Origin: an uncultured beta proteobacterium
GTDB lineage: Bacteria > Pseudomonadota > Gammaproteobacteria > Burkholderiales > Burkholderiaceae_C
Length of the DNA stretch: 10,974 nt
Assembly (NCBI GenBank): GCA_903920405.1
Contig: CAIXMC010000353.1
Location: 1 to 10,974, forward strand
Reading direction: 5' to 3'
Part shown: piece after piece, positions 1 through 8,484 of the stretch
How the letters are laid out: each line of letters starts with the position of its first letter
Numbering within the stretch: position 1 is the stretch's first letter
The notes under the pieces: generated by a model
What the model was told of the DNA's origin: nothing
Database searches by the model: none
What the model saw: only the letters and a program-made list of their open reading frames with translations
Translations under genes and position numbers: made by a program

Positions 1-1587
1 CATAAGGCTATCGTGGCGGCGCTGGACGATCCAGAAGCCTTTACCGATGACGAAGTGTCTCAACAGCAATCAGAATCGCTGCCTCGCGCACCGGTTGTGA
101 CCGTGATGGGTCACGTTGACCACGGTAAAACGTCTTTGCTGGATTACATTCGCCGTGCCAAAGTGGCCACGGGTGAAGCCGGTGGCATTACCCAGCACAT
201 TGGGGCTTACCATGTTGAAACCGATCGGGGCATGGTGTGTTTCCTGGATACCCCAGGTCACGAAGCCTTTACGGCCATGCGGGCGCGCGGTGCGCAGGCC
301 ACCGACATTGTGATTTTGGTGGTGGCCGCTGACGACGGTGTGATGCCACAAACCAAAGAAGCCATCAAGCATGCCAAAGCTGCCGGTGTTCCGATTGTGG
401 TAGCCATGAACAAGATGGACAAACCTGACGCCAATCCTGATCGTGTCAAAAACGAACTGGTGGTTGAAGACGTGATTCCTGAAGATTTTGGGGGCAACTC
501 GCCGTTTGTGCTGGTCTCGGCCAAAACCGGTCGCGGCATTGATGATCTGTTGGAGCGTGTACTGTTGCAAGCCGTTGTTCTGGAACTGAGAGCACCTGTG
601 GATGCCATGGCCAAAGGTTTGGTCATTGAAGCCCGTCTTGACAAAGGTCGCGGCCCGGTTGCCACGGTGCTGGTTCAAAGTGGCACACTGAAAACGGGTG
701 ACGTGGTACTGGCTGGTCAAACTTATGGTCGTGTTCGCGCCATGCTCGATGAAAATGGCAAATCCATCAAATCGGCTGGTCCCTCCATTCCAGTTGAAAT
801 TCAGGGCTTGACCGAGGTGCCACAGGCGGGCGATGAGTTTATGGTGTTGTCTGACGAGCGTCGGGCGCGTGAAATTGCCACCTATCGTTCTGGCAAATTC
901 CGTCACACCAAGCTGGCCAAACAGCAAGCTGCCAAACTTGAAAACATGTTTACCGACATGACTGCCGGTGAAGTCAAGATGGTGCCCATCATCGTCAAGG
1001 CCGATGTGCAAGGTTCACAAGAGGCCTTGTCTCAGTCTCTGTTGAAGCTATCCACTGCTGAAATCAAGGTTCAACTGGTCTATGCCGCTGTGGGTGGCAT
1101 CAGTGAATCGGATGTCAATCTGGCCATTGCTGCCAAGGCTGTCATCATTGGCTTTAATACGCGTGCCGATGCTGGCGCTCGCAAGCTGGCTGAAAACAGC
1201 GGGATTGACATTCGCTATTACGACATCATTTATGACGCTGTGGATGATCTCAAACTGGCCATGTCGGGCATGTTGACACCTGACAAGAAAGAGGAAATCA
1301 TCGGCAGCGCTGAAATTCGCCAGATTTTCAAAGTCGCCAAACTTGGTTCTATTGCAGGGTGCATGGTCATGTCCGGTGTGGTTCGCCGAACGGCACGTTT
1401 GCGTTTGCTGCGTAGCAATATGGTGGTTTATACCGGCGAGCTTGATTCTCTCAAGCGCTTCAAAGACGATGCCAAAGAGGTACGTGAAGGCTTTGAGTGC
1501 GGCTTGAACATCAAAAATTACAATGACATTCAAGAGGGTGATGTGCTTGAATTCTTTGAAATTCGCGAAGTTGCGCGCACACTGTGA
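1..1587 (+). CDS. infB: Translation initiation factor IF2, 3' part (5' end outside window)
   Basis: IF2 is the cytoplasmic GTPase that binds initiator fMet-tRNA, places it in the 30S P site and promotes 50S joining. The frame is open from base 1, so the N-terminal domains lie upstream of the window. A GTG at position 13 is internal, not the start. Counting window codons, the P-loop GHVDHGKT is at 37-44, the G3 motif DTPGH begins at 83, the G4 motif NKMD is at 137-140 and the G5 motif SAK is at 173-175. The beta-barrel and C1 regions follow. The last 80 or so residues, including [16 protein letters not shown] and the terminal [10 protein letters not shown], match the C2 domain that holds the fMet-tRNA. 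All G motifs are intact. It is followed after 15 bases by rbfA, the standard order of the nusA operon. Its P-loop DNA shares a 21-bp exact match with typA. Confidence 0.97.
   Translation, partial: HKAIVAALDDPEAFTDDEVSQQQSESLPRAPVVTVMGHVDHGKTSLLDYIRRAKVATGEAGGITQHIGAYHVETDRGMVCFLDTPGHEAFTAMRARGAQATDIVILVVAADDGVMPQTKEAIKHAKAAGVPIVVAMNKMDKPDANPDRVKNELVVEDVIPEDFGGNSPFVLVSAKTGRGIDDLLERVLLQAVVLELRAPVDAMAKGLVIEARLDKGRGPVATVLVQSGTLKTGDVVLAGQTYGRVRAMLDENGKSIKSAGPSIPVEIQGLTEVPQAGDEFMVLSDERRAREIATYRSGKFRHTKLAKQQAAKLENMFTDMTAGEVKMVPIIVKADVQGSQEALSQSLLKLSTAEIKVQLVYAAVGGISESDVNLAIAAKAVIIGFNTRADAGARKLAENSGIDIRYYDIIYDAVDDLKLAMSGMLTPDKKEEIIGSAEIRQIFKVAKLGSIAGCMVMSGVVRRTARLRLLRSNMVVYTGELDSLKRFKDDAKEVREGFECGLNIKNYNDIQEGDVLEFFEIREVARTL
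111..131 (+). repeat. 21-bp exact direct repeat, infB copy
   Basis: The DNA of the IF2 P-loop (codons for HVDHGKT) is identical over 21 bases to positions 3080-3100 in typA. The match is in the same codon phase and stops at the flanking bases on both sides. Shared protein motif and codon preference may explain it. Confidence 0.6.
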
Positions 1588-1589
1588 GT

Positions 1590-1594
1590 GGGGA
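1590..1594 (+). promoter_or_regulatory. Likely Shine-Dalgarno for rbfA (GGGGA)
   Basis: A purine-rich GGGGA lies eight bases upstream of the GTG start of rbfA and just after the infB stop, which supports that GTG as the start. An ATG at 1594-1596 is in frame with rbfA but is followed at once by TGA, so it cannot be the rbfA start. The closeness of the infB stop makes translational coupling possible (inference). Confidence 0.5.
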
Positions 1595-1602
1595 TGTGAA
1601 CT

Positions 1603-1971
1603 GTGCATAAAAAGTCCGCCACACCCAACCGTGCTTTCAAGGTTGCCGATCAAATTCAACGTGATTTGGCAGAGTTGATTTCGCGTGAGTTGAAAGACCC
1701 GCGTGTCGGCATGATCACGGTTCAAGGCGTCGAGGTCACGCCCGATTACGCGCACGCCAAAGTCTATTTCAGTCAACTCTCAGGCGACATCCAATCATGT
1801 ACTGAAGGACTGAACCAGGCTGCCGGCTTTTTACGCGCTGGTTTGTTCAAACGTTTGCACATTCATACTGTGCCCACGCTGCACTTTATCTATGACCAAA
1901 CTCCCCAACATGCTGCAGACATGAATGCATTGATTGAGCGTGCTGTGGCTTTGCGGGCCAAGGAAGACTAG
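1603..1971 (+). CDS. rbfA: Ribosome-binding factor A
   Basis: RbfA binds the immature 30S subunit near the 5' end of 16S rRNA and assists its late maturation; E. coli needs it for growth in the cold. The product is 122 residues with a GTG start, close to the family's usual size. It begins with a short basic stretch, then residues 13-34 ([18 protein letters not shown]) match the first helix and [10 protein letters not shown] (31-40) the first strand. [14 protein letters not shown] (44-57) and the helix [13 protein letters not shown] (73-85), containing the family's kinked AxG-type KH-fold element, complete the signature, followed by [10 protein letters not shown] (91-100). The GTG start fits the homologous N-terminus and has a GGGGA eight bases before it. 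It sits between infB and truB, as in most proteobacteria. Confidence 0.96.
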   Translation: MHKKSATPNRAFKVADQIQRDLAELISRELKDPRVGMITVQGVEVTPDYAHAKVYFSQLSGDIQSCTEGLNQAAGFLRAGLFKRLHIHTVPTLHFIYDQTPQHAADMNALIERAVALRAKED

Positions 1972-2086
1972 GTTTTATGGCTTTTAGTCCATCACAAATG
2001 ATGAAAGTGCCCATGGAACCAAAGGCATCCTGTTTTCACTACAGGTGGGCGAGACACCCTCGCTCCAAGGTTCTTTCAAGTTAATC
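1972..2086 (+). other. rbfA-truB gap containing a 35-codon open frame
   Basis: This 115-base gap is unusually long for this operon. It holds an ATG-started frame at 1977-2084 encoding 35 residues (starting MAFSPSQMMK, rich in Ser, Pro, Lys, Arg and His). The frame differs from both neighbours. The ATG has a TAGG four bases before it, overlapping the rbfA stop, and the TAA ends two bases before the preferred truB ATG. That arrangement would suit a coupling leader, but a frame of this length is common by chance and I recognise no family. No terminator hairpin with a T run is visible. Confidence 0.2.
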
Positions 2087-3034
2087 ATGCACGCGCCGCC
2101 TCAATCACGGGTTGCCAGGCACCCTGTGCATGGGGTGTTACTGTTGGATAAACCCCCAGGCTGGTCAAGCAACGACATTTTGCAAAAGGTAAAGTGGCTG
2201 CTGCGTGCTGAAAAAGCCGGTCATACCGGCACGCTAGACCCCCTGGCCACTGGTGTGTTGCTGCTATGTTTTGGGGCTGCCACCAAATTTGGTCAAGTGC
2301 AGTTGGATGCTGACAAAACCTACACTGCCACGATGCAACTGGGCATCAAAACCAGTACGGGTGACGCTGAAGGGGATGTGATTGAAACTCGCCCGGTTGC
2401 TGTGTCAAACGACGATGTTGCGCGAGCTGCTGTGCAGTTCACGGGTGCTCTGATGCAAGTGCCGCCCATGTACAGTGCCTTGAAGAAAAATGGCCGTCCT
2501 CTGTACGACTATGCCAGAGCAGGCGTGCTGGTCGAACGTACCCCTCGACCTGTTCAAATTTATACGCTAAATATGGCGCTAGAGCTGATGGATAAAGCGC
2601 AGGCAGCTATCAACTTAATAGTGAAATGCAGCAAGGGAACGTACATCAGAACCTTGTGTGAAGACATTGGCGAGACACTGGGTTGTGGAGCGCATGTGCG
2701 CAAATTGCGTCGCACGGGCACAGGGGGCTTTGATGTGTCGCAATGCGTGACGCTCGAAGCTCTGGAAGCCATGACACAAGAGCAGCGTTTGGCTTGCCTG
2801 CAACCGGTGTCCGTACTGCTATCAGACCACACTGTCGTGATCTTGAACGACGACCATACCGCCCGATTTTTAAGTGGCTTGCCCAGGCGGGGGGCTTGGC
2901 CAGATGCAGATCAGGTGGCGGTGTATGCCACCAACGGTCGCACCTTGCTGGGCACAGCCTGCGTAAAAGCTGGCGAACTCATTCCTGTGCGACTTCTTAA
3001 TCCTCTTGAAATTCAACAACAAACATCTCTTTAA
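2087..3034 (+). CDS. truB: tRNA pseudouridine(55) synthase TruB
   Basis: TruB converts uridine 55 in the T-loop of tRNA to pseudouridine and also acts as a tRNA-folding chaperone. From the ATG at 2087 the protein has 315 residues, about the E. coli length. The catalytic motif GTLDPLATG gives nucleophile Asp51, three residues later than E. coli Asp48, and Tyr79 in DKTYTATM matches E. coli Tyr76. Also visible are LLLDKPPGWSS (18-28), CSKGTYIRTLCEDIG (181-195) and KLRRTGTGGFDV (206-217). The last 75 or so residues form the PUA-like C-terminal domain. An in-frame GTG at 2045 would add 14 residues that do not resemble the family and has no Shine-Dalgarno; the ATG is preferred, though its own site (AAG six bases upstream) is weak. 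The stop lies seven bases before typA. Confidence 0.95.
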   Translation: MHAPPQSRVARHPVHGVLLLDKPPGWSSNDILQKVKWLLRAEKAGHTGTLDPLATGVLLLCFGAATKFGQVQLDADKTYTATMQLGIKTSTGDAEGDVIETRPVAVSNDDVARAAVQFTGALMQVPPMYSALKKNGRPLYDYARAGVLVERTPRPVQIYTLNMALELMDKAQAAINLIVKCSKGTYIRTLCEDIGETLGCGAHVRKLRRTGTGGFDVSQCVTLEALEAMTQEQRLACLQPVSVLLSDHTVVILNDDHTARFLSGLPRRGAWPDADQVAVYATNGRTLLGTACVKAGELIPVRLLNPLEIQQQTSL

Positions 3035-3041
3035 GTAAATT

Positions 3042-4874
3042 ATGACCACCAGACAAATCCGAAACATCGCCATCATTGCTCACGTTGACCACGGTAAAAC
3101 CACTTTGGTAGATAACCTGCTGCGCCAAAGTGGCACTTTTCGAGCCAACGAAAAAGTGACTGAGCGGGTGATGGATAACAACGATCTTGAAAAAGAGCGT
3201 GGCATCACCATCCTGGCCAAAAATTGTGCTGTGAGCTGGAAAGACACCCACATCAACATTGTCGATACCCCGGGTCATGCCGATTTTGGCGGCGAAGTGG
3301 AACGTGCCTTGTCGATGGTCGATGGGGTGATGCTGCTGATTGACGCTGTTGAAGGCCCCATGCCACAAACCCGTTTTGTCACCAAAAAAGCGCTTGCGCT
3401 GGGGTTAAAGCCGATTGTGGTGGTCAATAAAGTCGATCGCCCTGGCGCACGTCCTGATTACGTCATTAATGCGGCCTTTGATTTGTTTGACAAACTCGGA
3501 GCAACGGAGGAGCAGCTTGATTTTCCGGTGGTGTATGCCTCTGGCCTGAACGGCTGGGCATCGATGGAGGAAGGTATGCCTGGTGAGCAATGGGGTCATG
3601 ATTTATCGCCCTTGTTTGACACGGTTCTTACCCATGTTCCTGCCAGTCAGGGCAACCCTGCTGCGCCTTTGCAATTGCAAATCAGCTCGCTGGACTACTC
3701 CACCTATGTAGGACGCATTGGTGTGGGACGCATTACCCAAGGCACGATTAAGACCAATCAGGATGTTTGGGTGATGGAGGGCATGGATGGCAAATCGTCG
3801 CGGGCACGCATTCAGCAGATTTTGACCTTTGAGGGTCTGGAGCGCATAGCCACCGATGAAGCCGGCCCTGGCGACATTGTTCTCATCAGCGGTATAGAGC
3901 AAATCAACATTGGTGTGACGCTCACGGACCCGATCACTCCCACGCCGCTGCCCATGCTTGAGATTGACGAGCCAACGCTTACCATGAATTTTTGCGTCAA
4001 CACATCACCACTGGCGGGGCGCGAAGGCAAATTTGTGACCAGCCGCCAATTGCGTGATCGTTTGACGAGGGAACTGCAAGCCAATGTCGCCCTGCGTGTG
4101 CGTGACACCGACGAGGAAGGCATTTATGAAGTGTCAGGCCGTGGCGAATTGCACTTGACCATTTTGCTGGAAAACATGCGCCGTGAAGGGTATGAGATGG
4201 CCGTTTCCAAGCCCCGCGTGGTCTATAAACTGGTCCATGGCGAAAAGCATGAACCCATCGAACTGTTAACCGTCGATGTAGAAGACGAACATCAGGGTGG
4301 CGTGATGCAGGCTTTGGGCTTGCGCCGTGGGGAATTGCTCAACATGGAACCCGATGGTCGAGGTCGTACCCGTCTGGAATACCGTATTCCTGCACGTGGG
4401 TTGATTGGTTTTCAAAATGAATTTTTGAACCTGACCCGTGGCACGGGCTTGGTCAGCAACATTTTTGACAGCTACGAAGCCTACAAAGGCGATATTGAAT
4501 CACGCAAAAGTGGCGTGCTCATCAGCATGGACAGTGGTGAAATTGTGACTTATGCCCTAGGCAAGCTCGATGACCGTGGCCGCATGTTTGTCAAGGCCGG
4601 TGACCCCGTCTATGAGGGCATGATTGTTGGAATTCACAGCCGCGACAACGACTTGGTTGTCAATGCCGTTCGCATGAAACAGTTGACCAATTTTCGGGTG
4701 TCAGGCAAGGAAGATGCCATCAAAATCACCCCGCCCATTCAATTGACACTGGAATATGCGGTTGAATTTATTGAAGATGATGAGTTGGTGGAAATCACGC
4801 CCAAGTCCATTCGCCTGCGCAAACGCTACCTAAAAGAGCACGAGCGCAAAAAGGCCAGCCGCGAGTCACTGTAG
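3042..4874 (+). CDS. typA: Ribosome-associated GTPase TypA/BipA
   Basis: BipA is an EF-G-like translational GTPase that binds the ribosome at the factor site, helps 50S assembly at low temperature and is linked to stress and virulence responses. The product has 610 residues, normal for the family. The GTPase domain shows AHVDHGKTT (13-21), switch I ERGITI (52-57), [14 protein letters not shown] (75-88) and NKVD (129-132), with the family-specific [10 protein letters not shown] at 165-174. Domain II follows from about 205, domains III and V (EF-G-like) at about 305-480, and the BipA-specific C-terminal domain after that, with [11 protein letters not shown] and the basic tail [13 protein letters not shown]. 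The ATG at 3042 is seven bases after the truB stop, with only a weak TAAG as Shine-Dalgarno, so translation may depend on coupling to truB (inference). The gene is intact. Confidence 0.97.
   Translation: MTTRQIRNIAIIAHVDHGKTTLVDNLLRQSGTFRANEKVTERVMDNNDLEKERGITILAKNCAVSWKDTHINIVDTPGHADFGGEVERALSMVDGVMLLIDAVEGPMPQTRFVTKKALALGLKPIVVVNKVDRPGARPDYVINAAFDLFDKLGATEEQLDFPVVYASGLNGWASMEEGMPGEQWGHDLSPLFDTVLTHVPASQGNPAAPLQLQISSLDYSTYVGRIGVGRITQGTIKTNQDVWVMEGMDGKSSRARIQQILTFEGLERIATDEAGPGDIVLISGIEQINIGVTLTDPITPTPLPMLEIDEPTLTMNFCVNTSPLAGREGKFVTSRQLRDRLTRELQANVALRVRDTDEEGIYEVSGRGELHLTILLENMRREGYEMAVSKPRVVYKLVHGEKHEPIELLTVDVEDEHQGGVMQALGLRRGELLNMEPDGRGRTRLEYRIPARGLIGFQNEFLNLTRGTGLVSNIFDSYEAYKGDIESRKSGVLISMDSGEIVTYALGKLDDRGRMFVKAGDPVYEGMIVGIHSRDNDLVVNAVRMKQLTNFRVSGKEDAIKITPPIQLTLEYAVEFIEDDELVEITPKSIRLRKRYLKEHERKKASRESL
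3080..3100 (+). repeat. 21-bp exact direct repeat, typA copy
   Basis: Second copy of the P-loop repeat described for infB, about 2.97 kb downstream and in the same orientation. Every synonymous position in the shared codons matches. Confidence 0.6.
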
Positions 4875-4907
4875 GGAAGGATATCGGGTCTCACGCCATT
4901 TTCCACT

Positions 4908-6488
4908 GTGAGTCTTTTCAAATCCGCCTCTATTGTGTCTTTATGGACACTGCTTTCACGCATCACAGGGCTGGTGCGTGAACTGTTGATCGCCTCTGCC
5001 TTCGGTGCATCCGCCATGACCGATGCGTTTAACGTTGCGTTTCGTATCCCCAATCTATTCCGGCGTTTTTTTGGTGAAGGTGCTTTTAGTCAGGCTTTTG
5101 TGCCGGTGCTGGCAGCCTCCAAAGCGCAGCACGGCGACGAGGCCACCCGCATGGTGATGGACAGGGTGGCTACAGTACTGGCTTGGGCGCTGTTGTGCCT
5201 GAGTGTGCTGGGGGTTTTGTGTGCTGGTGGCCTGGTATGGGTCATGGCGAGTGGGTTGCAGAGGCCGCAGGGGTTTGATGCGGCAGTGGTCATGACACGC
5301 TGGATGTTTCCCTATATCGCCTTCATGTCACTGGTAGCCTTGGGGGCTGGCATTTTGAACACCTACAAGCGCTTTGCCGTGCCTGCTGCCACGCCTGTAC
5401 TGTTGAACCTGAGCATGATCGTGGCCGTCACCTTGGGTGCGCCCTGGTTCAAAACGTTGGGACTGGAGCCTGTTTATGCCCTTGCAGGAGGTGTTTTATT
5501 GGGGGGGGTGGCGCAATTCACGCTGCAATGGTCGGCACTGCAAAGGCTCAACTTGCGACCTCGGGTGGCCTGGCGATGGCAGGCTGTCCGTGCGGCCTGG
5601 GCTGATCACGCCACCCAAAATATTCTTCACCTGATGGGGCCTGCCTTGCTGGGGGTTAGCGTCGCCCATTTGTCCATGCTGATCAACACCCAGATAGCCT
5701 CACACCTGAAACCTGGCAGCGTGAGCTGGATCACTTACGCCGATCGGCTGATGGAGTTTCCCACGGCCATGTTGGGTGTGGCTTTGGGGGTGGTGCTGAT
5801 GCCACAGCTATCTAGCGCACGTGCGAGTGGCGACAGTGCTCAATACTCTGCCATGCTGGACTGGGGCTTGCGGCTGGTCGTCGTGCTGGCGCTCCCCTGC
5901 GCTGTGGCGCTTCTGGTCTTCCCGATGCCGTTAGTTGCCGCGCTTTACCACTATGGTGTCATGACCGATTTTGATGTGCAGCAGGTTACCCATGCGCTAA
6001 TGGGGTGGGGTGTGGGTTTGATGGGTATTGTGGCCATCAAGGTGCTGACCCCCGGCTACTATGCCAGTCAAGATACCAAAACTCCTGTCAAAGTAGCCCT
6101 GATCGTGCTGGTTTTAACCCAAGTGCTCAATGTGATGCTTGTGCCCTGGCTGGCCCACGCGGCACTTACTTTGTCGATTAGCCTGGGTGCTTTGGTGAAT
6201 GCGGTGTGGTTGCTCTTGGGCTTATTAAAGCGCGGTAGCTATCAACCACAGACCGGTTGGGGCGTGTTTGTCATACAGGTGTTGGCAGCCTGTGCTGTGT
6301 TGGCTATTTTTTTGATGTGGGCCAACAGCCACTTTGCCTGGGTAGCGCTGCGCACTGAAAGTTTCAAGAGAATTTGGCTTCTAGGGCTTATGCTGCTTGC
6401 GTCGGCAGCTATTTATTTCATAGTGCTTTGGGTGACGGGTCTGAAATTTCGCGCACTGCTGCAGTACAGCAGTTTGTCGGAAAAATAG
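4908..6488 (+). CDS. murJ: Lipid II flippase MurJ (MviN family)
   Basis: MurJ is an inner-membrane MOP-superfamily transporter that flips lipid II from the cytoplasmic to the periplasmic face for peptidoglycan synthesis. The 526-residue product is almost wholly hydrophobic segments, consistent with the family's 14 helices. Residues shown to matter in E. coli MurJ are conserved: Arg18, Arg24, Asp39 and Arg52 at the same numbers, and the pair Arg280/Glu283 in YADRLMEFP matching E. coli Arg270/Glu273. GEGAFSQAFVPV (56-67) is a family hallmark. The GTG start is chosen because MSLFKSASIVSL matches the conserved N-terminus and the frame has no other start after the typA stop codon. No good Shine-Dalgarno precedes it. 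It follows typA by 33 bases on the same strand without a terminator, so co-transcription is possible. Confidence 0.95.
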   Translation: MSLFKSASIVSLWTLLSRITGLVRELLIASAFGASAMTDAFNVAFRIPNLFRRFFGEGAFSQAFVPVLAASKAQHGDEATRMVMDRVATVLAWALLCLSVLGVLCAGGLVWVMASGLQRPQGFDAAVVMTRWMFPYIAFMSLVALGAGILNTYKRFAVPAATPVLLNLSMIVAVTLGAPWFKTLGLEPVYALAGGVLLGGVAQFTLQWSALQRLNLRPRVAWRWQAVRAAWADHATQNILHLMGPALLGVSVAHLSMLINTQIASHLKPGSVSWITYADRLMEFPTAMLGVALGVVLMPQLSSARASGDSAQYSAMLDWGLRLVVVLALPCAVALLVFPMPLVAALYHYGVMTDFDVQQVTHALMGWGVGLMGIVAIKVLTPGYYASQDTKTPVKVALIVLVLTQVLNVMLVPWLAHAALTLSISLGALVNAVWLLLGLLKRGSYQPQTGWGVFVIQVLAACAVLAIFLMWANSHFAWVALRTESFKRIWLLGLMLLASAAIYFIVLWVTGLKFRALLQYSSLSEK

Positions 6489-6495
6489 ACCTACT

Positions 6496-6507
6496 CATCA
6501 ATTGATG
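6496..6507. repeat. Perfect 12-bp palindrome CATCAATTGATG
   Basis: The sequence CATCAATTGATG equals its own reverse complement. It begins eight bases after the murJ stop and overlaps the -35-like box of the kup promoter candidate. It could be an operator half-site pair, but about two or three 12-bp palindromes are expected by chance in a window of this length. Confidence 0.3.
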
Positions 6508-6531
6508 GACACTACGAGCTTGAAGTCATAA
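6502..6531 (+). promoter_or_regulatory. Weak sigma-70-like promoter candidate for kup
   Basis: TTGATG (6502-6507) and TCATAA (6526-6531) are separated by 18 bases, an imperfect match to TTGACA-17-TATAAT. It is the best pair I could find in the gap before kup and would give a leader of roughly 80 bases. This is pattern matching by eye only. Confidence 0.22.
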
Positions 6532-6615
6532 GGTTTCGAGTAGCACGCTTTTCTGGCGCAAAATGCCACCCTTTTAACAAACGGACCGAGCCATCATTCA
6601 GCTCTGACAATCCCC

Positions 6616-8484
6616 TTGGTCATCGAAAAATCATCCCTCAGGGCACTGACGCTGGGCGCTATCGGTGTGGTCTATGGCGATATTGGCACCAGTGTGCTCT
6701 ATGCCGTCAAAGAAGTCTTTGGCTTTGGCCATGTGCCCTTCACCCATGACAACGTTCTGGGCATTTTGTCCATCTTTTTCTGGACGCTCACCTTCATCAT
6801 TTCGCTCAAATATGTCACTCTGGTGCTGCGTGCCGACAACCACGGCGAAGGGGGACTGGTCGCCATGCTGGCGTTGGCCTCTCAGTCGGTTAAAGACAAA
6901 CCCGCTACGCGAAATGTGTTGTTGCTGGTCGGCATTTTTGGCACCTGTCTTTTTTATGGCGATGGTGTCATTACACCGGCCATTTCGGTGTTGTCGGCTG
7001 TTGAAGGGCTGGAGATTGTCTCGCCTGCATTCAAAAAGGCCGTGATACCGCTGACTTTGTTGATTTTGTTTGGCTTGTTTGCCGTTCAAAAGCGCGGCAC
7101 GGCAGACATTGGCAAATTTTTTGGCCCCATCACGCTGGTGTGGTTTGCAACGATTGCTGTGTTGGGGCTGTCGCACATTGTGCATACCCCCGAAGTGCTG
7201 TGGGCCATCAGCCCGCACTTGGCGCTGCGCTTTATGTGGGGCAATCCGGGTACCACGTTCATTATTTTGGGTGCCGTGGTGTTGTGCGTCACAGGTGGTG
7301 AAGCCCTGTATGCCGACATGGGGCATTTTGGCAAAAAGCCTATTCGCGTGGCCTGGTTTTGTATTGTGATGCCAGCGCTCACGCTGAACTATTTTGGCCA
7401 GGGTGCTCTGTTGTTAACCAACCCTGCGGCCATGAAAAACCCATTTTTCATGATGGCCCCAAGTTGGGCCTTGCTGCCCTTGGTTGTGTTGGCCACACTG
7501 GCGACTGTGATTGCCTCGCAAGCGCTGATTACCGGCGCATTTTCTGTCACCAAACAAGTGATTCAACTGGGCTATTTACCACGCTTTCAGGTGTGGCACA
7601 CCAATATCAAGGAAGCCGGCCAAATTTTTATGCCGTTTGTGAACTGGGGGCTTTTTGTGGCGATAGTGCTGGCGGTTTTGATGTTCAGGTCATCTAGCAA
7701 CCTGGCAGCAGCCTACGGCATTGCGGTCACTCTGGACATGCTGATCACCACCATTTTGACGTTTTTTGTCATCCGCTACACCTGGCATTACCCGCTGCCC
7801 TTGTGTATTGCTGCCACAGCTATTTTTTTTACGGTTGACTTGGCATTTTTTACATCCAATATGGTCAAACTGGTCGATGGCGGCTGGTTCCCCTTGTTGA
7901 TTGCCGGTGGCGTGTTTACCCTGATGCTGACCTGGAAACAGGGACGCCGTCTGATGAAACGAAAACAGAAAGACAACGCCATCGACCTCGACAGCTTTTT
8001 GGAATCCGTTTTTGTCTGCCCGCCGGTCCGAGTGTCGGGAACGGCAGTTTTTTTAACTGCAGAGGCAGGCACCGTACCCAATGCCATGCTGCACAACCTC
8101 AAGCACAACAAGGTGTTGCATGACATCAATGTGTTTGTGACCGTTGTTAATCACGAAGTGCCCTGGATTGGTATGGACAAGCGTTTGACGATTGAATCTT
8201 TGGGGCACGACTGCTGGCAGGTGGTGGTCAACTACGGCTTTAAAAATGACCCCGACCTGCCCAAAGCTTTGCAGCACATGAAGGGCAGAGGCTGCGAGAT
8301 TGAAGTGATGACCACCAGCTATTTTTTAAGCCGAGATTCCATCACCCCCACGCCTGGCGGCGGCATGGCGCATTGGCGTGAAAAAATCTTTGCCCAAATG
8401 CATTTAAACGCCAGCGGTGCAGCAGACTTTCTGAATCTGCCCAGTAACGCAGTGGTGGAACTGGGTGGCAAGATTGAGATTTGA
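6616..8484 (+). CDS. kup: Low-affinity potassium transport protein Kup (Trk D)
   Basis: Kup is an inner-membrane K+ uptake transporter of the KUP/HAK/KT family, thought to work as a K+/H+ symporter. The product is 622 residues, as usual. Family motifs are intact: [17 protein letters not shown] (20-36, with the conserved Asp22), RADNHGEGG (72-80) and [17 protein letters not shown] (115-131). The hydrophobic core with about 12 helices ends near residue 438, followed by a basic loop ([13 protein letters not shown] from 440) and a cytoplasmic C-terminal domain of about 180 residues containing HEVPWI and [13 protein letters not shown]. The TTG at 6616 is the best available start: the in-frame upstream stop is at 6541-6543, no ATG or GTG lies between, and [17 protein letters not shown] matches the family N-terminus. 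No Shine-Dalgarno is visible, so the exact start is uncertain by a few residues. Confidence 0.94.
   Translation: MVIEKSSLRALTLGAIGVVYGDIGTSVLYAVKEVFGFGHVPFTHDNVLGILSIFFWTLTFIISLKYVTLVLRADNHGEGGLVAMLALASQSVKDKPATRNVLLLVGIFGTCLFYGDGVITPAISVLSAVEGLEIVSPAFKKAVIPLTLLILFGLFAVQKRGTADIGKFFGPITLVWFATIAVLGLSHIVHTPEVLWAISPHLALRFMWGNPGTTFIILGAVVLCVTGGEALYADMGHFGKKPIRVAWFCIVMPALTLNYFGQGALLLTNPAAMKNPFFMMAPSWALLPLVVLATLATVIASQALITGAFSVTKQVIQLGYLPRFQVWHTNIKEAGQIFMPFVNWGLFVAIVLAVLMFRSSSNLAAAYGIAVTLDMLITTILTFFVIRYTWHYPLPLCIAATAIFFTVDLAFFTSNMVKLVDGGWFPLLIAGGVFTLMLTWKQGRRLMKRKQKDNAIDLDSFLESVFVCPPVRVSGTAVFLTAEAGTVPNAMLHNLKHNKVLHDINVFVTVVNHEVPWIGMDKRLTIESLGHDCWQVVVNYGFKNDPDLPKALQHMKGRGCEIEVMTTSYFLSRDSITPTPGGGMAHWREKIFAQMHLNASGAADFLNLPSNAVVELGGKIEI

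Larger units (their letters stand above)
6489..6615 (+). other. murJ-kup intergenic region
   Basis: This 127-base gap precedes kup. It contains a perfect 12-bp palindrome and one weak sigma-70-like promoter candidate near its murJ end, and a C/A-rich stretch before the kup start with no recognisable Shine-Dalgarno. No strong hairpin with a T run to terminate murJ and no RNA gene is visible. Confidence 0.6.

Noticed and set aside
70..1011. Long - strand open frame (313 codons) opposite infB
   Set aside because: It lies wholly inside the unmistakable IF2 coding region. Its His/Gln/Asn-rich product resembles no family and looks like a typical antisense shadow.
1594..1599. ATG directly followed by TGA, in frame just before rbfA
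   Set aside because: It could be a start-stop element, but it sits immediately next to the GGGG run, too close for initiation, and is most simply incidental sequence in the infB-rbfA junction.
1048..1776. Long - strand open frame (242 codons) opposite infB and rbfA
   Set aside because: It spans two real genes on the other strand and has no recognisable motif, so it is an antisense shadow.
2045..2086. GTG at 2045 as an upstream start for truB
   Set aside because: It lacks a Shine-Dalgarno and adds 14 residues not seen in the family. With the ATG at 2087 the catalytic Asp falls at residue 51, close to the E. coli position.
6631..7326. - strand open frame (231 codons) opposite kup
   Set aside because: It lies inside the Kup coding region, and its product is an Asn/Gln/His-rich antisense translation with no domain.
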